Source: Bacteroidia bacterium
GTDB lineage: Bacteria; Bacteroidota; Bacteroidia; Bacteroidales; UBA12481
Direction: 5' to 3'
Length of the DNA stretch: 8,361 nt
Assembly: GCA_026391235.1 (NCBI GenBank)
Contig: JAPLDV010000480.1
Coordinates: 1-8,361 of the forward strand
The notes beneath the pieces are model-generated. The model saw only the letters and a program-made list of their open reading frames with translations, was not told the origin of the DNA and did not search any database. Of this stretch, positions 6,330-8,361 are shown one piece after another (positions within the stretch are counted from its first letter, which is position 1; each line of letters begins with the position of its first letter). The position numbers were made by a program, and so were the translations under genes.

Positions 6330-7604
6330 TTAAATGGCCATCCGGTACAGGCGCATGAAATTTGGAAAGAGCTTTTCCTCATACAGGAAATAGAGGAACC
6401 CATCATGCACCATAAGTTTGGAGATAAACGCAAACTGAGGGATCCGGATTACCTGCGGGGTAAGCATACCGGTCTTGATATTGATCTCCCGCAGCTCGCT
6501 GATGCCCCTCTGCATATATTCAGTATAAACCTTCCCCGTAACCCGGTCATTATAGAGTCTGCGCTGCCAGCCTTCAGTCAGTTGAAATATCATGGATGTT
6601 GGAGAATCGGCAGAAAATCCCCTCGGGCCAAATGTTTCGATCAGGCCATTGGTAAAATTGAAAATGTAAATGGTATCATTGATGATCTCCAGAGGACAGA
6701 ATATGGGTGCATAATAGGCCATTTTGATGAAACGCTCATCGGAATTGAACAGGTCAAAGCGGCTTGATCCTTTTCCGTTCGGAGTGATGCGGATACTACT
6801 TCTCAATCGGTCGACCTTCCTGAATACTTCGGGTGTAGCCGCAGCCCAGATGCTCTGGATAGAAGAATCTCCAACATTGTAGAAATAATACATAAGCGCC
6901 TGGTCCTCGAAGTCGTACTGACGTAATAAAACTTTATTGTGGTAGAGCTCCATAAACTCCGGGAAGGCTGCCATGAATTTCTCTTTGTTATTGGGATACA
7001 GAAGCTGGATATCCTTTCCGTCATAATAAATCTGATAGGCTGTATCGGTTGTCAATAAATGGACGTTGTTGAAGGGATCGCGATACAGGTTTTCTCCTTT
7101 CCTGATCTCCTTTTTAAGGATCCTTTTTCCCATCCGGTCCATCAGTACCAGGAGGGTTTCAGTGCTTCGCTTTCCCGGATGTCCGAGCAAAAGGATGTGA
7201 TTATCATAGAAATCATAATCGGTTACATAGAGATCCTGCTTATCAGAAATGCTCACAGGCGTTCGTTTGGCCGTGATGATCACCTCAGGAATTTCATTGA
7301 GGGACGGATCTAGCGGAACATTGAATTCCGAAGTCTGGGGGGTCGTGAAAGTAAAATAGCGGCGGGTGTACCCAACACAGGAGAACACCAGAATGGCCGG
7401 GGTGGATGGAATCTTGAGCTGGTACAGACCATTAGCATTTGTAGTGGTTCCGGAAAAGGTTTCGTTCACATAGATGCTGACACTGGCAATGGGTGCATTG
7501 GTTTTGGAGTCAAACACCTTACCCTTGATTACAAATCCCGGATTCTGCGCTATAGCCGTTGTTCCATAAATCAGTATAATACACAAAATCAGTCTGTTAG
7601 TCAT
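6330..7604 (-). CDS. Secreted protein with carboxypeptidase-like regulatory domain and propeller-like region
   Basis: This is an exported protein of about 424 residues. After a signal peptide ending AIAQ it has a carboxypeptidase-like regulatory domain (residues about 24-111 from this start): VIKGKVFDSKTNAPIASVSI, GTTTNANGLYQLKIPS, LVFSCVGY, closing with EIPEVIITAK. This is the same pattern found at the N-terminus of SusC-type TonB receptors, but there is no plug or barrel; the remaining 310 or so residues are rich in short strand-like stretches and aromatic residues, in the manner of a six-bladed beta-propeller. The propeller call is inference. I prefer the second ATG at 7604 (MTNRLILCIILIYG) to the first at 7616 (adds MAHQ) because it places a charged start directly before the hydrophobic core; this is not certain. 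The gene follows the methyltransferase gene by 29 bases (to the longer start) and precedes the hydrolase fusion by 25 bases, so the three probably form an operon. Role unknown; binding or anchoring in the envelope is possible. Confidence 0.8.
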   Translation of the reverse strand: MTNRLILCIILIYGTTAIAQNPGFVIKGKVFDSKTNAPIASVSIYVNETFSGTTTNANGLYQLKIPSTPAILVFSCVGYTRRYFTFTTPQTSEFNVPLDPSLNEIPEVIITAKRTPVSISDKQDLYVTDYDFYDNHILLLGHPGKRSTETLLVLMDRMGKRILKKEIRKGENLYRDPFNNVHLLTTDTAYQIYYDGKDIQLLYPNNKEKFMAAFPEFMELYHNKVLLRQYDFEDQALMYYFYNVGDSSIQSIWAAATPEVFRKVDRLRSSIRITPNGKGSSRFDLFNSDERFIKMAYYAPIFCPLEIINDTIYIFNFTNGLIETFGPRGFSADSPTSMIFQLTEGWQRRLYNDRVTGKVYTEYMQRGISELREINIKTGMLTPQVIRIPQFAFISKLMVHDGFLYFLYEEKLFPNFMRLYRMAI

Positions 7605-7645
7605 TTGGTGGGCCATGTTTGCAGGTTTTGAGTTTTAAAATCATT

Positions 7646-8361
7646 TTAAGCGCTTCCTTTTGTTTGTTTTTTTGCAGTATTTTTCTTTAGAGAGAAAACC
7701 ATGTATCGTGGATTTTCTTCTATTATTCTTTCAATCACCCATTTGGTTTTTCTTAGAATATTGATCAACCCACCTATTCCTAGTAATCTGAATTTGATAT
7801 TTGTCATTTTCATTCCGGCCAGCAAAGCTGGATCAACAGTACATTTATCGCGTACGATGGTGCCCGTAATCCTCGTGTCGTCCGATGTGTTGTCGCATAG
7901 TGATTGCAGATTCTGAAGGATCTCCTCATCTTCTCCGTACTCAAAAAGACCGCCTTCTGAAGAACTTACTACCAGCCATTCTACCCGCTCTGAAAGCAAT
8001 TCCGTCAGTTTTGCCGGATTATTCCAGTTATAGTTTGTATACCTGAACGAAATATCCAAGTCATGGAAATGTGCACCATCTGTTTTCAGTGATTCCATGC
8101 ACTTGTTTGCAAAAGCAGGTCCATATTCATCCACGTCGAGCACATTAATCTCGATTTTCCTGTCTTTTAACAGCGATGGGTGATTTTTCTTGATGATTAT
8201 AATTGCATTTATGCTGTCGCATGCAGTACCGCCGGCTATATTGACAAAACAGAGGTTTTTCCGAGGCGACTGCACGAGTTGTGGAATGAGTAATTCCGCC
8301 TGGAGCATGCTTATGTCTCTGACCCTCATTCTTAAGGTGACCGCTCCAAAACTTTGTGAAG
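7646..8361 (-). CDS. Class I SAM-dependent methyltransferase, cut by the right window edge
   Basis: At least 227 residues are visible from the ATG at 8329, but the frame is open to the edge and the upstream codons read like protein (SFGAVTLRMRVRDISMLQ), so the true start is probably outside the window. Motif I of the class I methyltransferase fold is FVNIAGGTACDS, which would bind SAM; the acidic end of strand 2 is INVLDVDEYG. A strand-like WLVVSSSEGG follows, then an acidic EYGEDEEI and a C-terminal strand YMVFSLKK, with a basic tail KKNTAKKQTKGSA. No signal peptide is visible in the window, so it is likely cytoplasmic. Substrate and subfamily are not recognised. It heads the tight run of three genes on the minus strand, although its partners are exported proteins, so a shared pathway is not obvious. 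The stop codon and the next gene's first ATG are 29 bases apart. Confidence 0.75.
   Translation of the reverse strand, partial: SQSFGAVTLRMRVRDISMLQAELLIPQLVQSPRKNLCFVNIAGGTACDSINAIIIIKKNHPSLLKDRKIEINVLDVDEYGPAFANKCMESLKTDGAHFHDLDISFRYTNYNWNNPAKLTELLSERVEWLVVSSSEGGLFEYGEDEEILQNLQSLCDNTSDDTRITGTIVRDKCTVDPALLAGMKMTNIKFRLLGIGGLINILRKTKWVIERIIEENPRYMVFSLKKNTAKKQTKGSA

Noticed and set aside
6273..6767. A plus-strand open frame of 164 codons spanning the 25-base gap between two genes.
   Set aside because: It is antisense to the end of the CarboxypepD protein gene and the start of the hydrolase gene and resembles no known family.

Overview
The window looks like chromosomal DNA of a member of the Bacteroidota. 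The evidence is the protein set: a Fibrobacter-succinogenes-major (FISUMP) domain surface protein carrying a type IX-sorting-like module, a carboxypeptidase-like regulatory domain of the kind found at the N-terminus of SusC-type proteins, several lipoproteins, and mostly A/T-rich translation starts without a Shine-Dalgarno. Every gene I can support is on the minus strand, so the reading order runs from the right edge to the left. I see no RNA gene, insertion sequence, phage gene or CRISPR array.

Right part (8361 to 4340): three tightly spaced genes that look like one operon. First is a class I SAM-dependent methyltransferase whose 5' end runs off the window. After 29 bases comes a secreted protein with an N-terminal carboxypeptidase-like regulatory domain and a propeller-like remainder. 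After 25 bases comes a lipoprotein that joins a serine alpha/beta-hydrolase to a complete metallo-beta-lactamase-fold hydrolase in one chain. That fusion is the most unusual gene here. The pathway is not evident from sequence.

Middle (4339 to 1378): a gap of about 440 bases with short coding-like pieces in shifting frames, perhaps a decayed gene. Then comes a small membrane protein that matches the CPBP/Rce1-like protease core at two motifs but seems to lack the catalytic Glu pair, then a 700-residue secreted protein with two FISUMP domains around a fibronectin-III-like module. The last is preceded by a clear Shine-Dalgarno, unlike the other genes in the window.

Left part (1377 to 1): an AT-rich gap of about 400 bases with several inverted repeats, a 75-residue cysteine-rich lipoprotein, an 18-base imperfect inverted repeat that may be a terminator, a DUF6843-like lipoprotein, and the first 25 codons of another secreted protein that runs off the left edge. 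The theme of the window is the cell envelope: six of the eight coding regions carry an export signal and a seventh is a membrane protein. The window supports no single integrated new system. The points most worth following are the hydrolase fusion, the apparent pseudoprotease and the structured intergenic regions.
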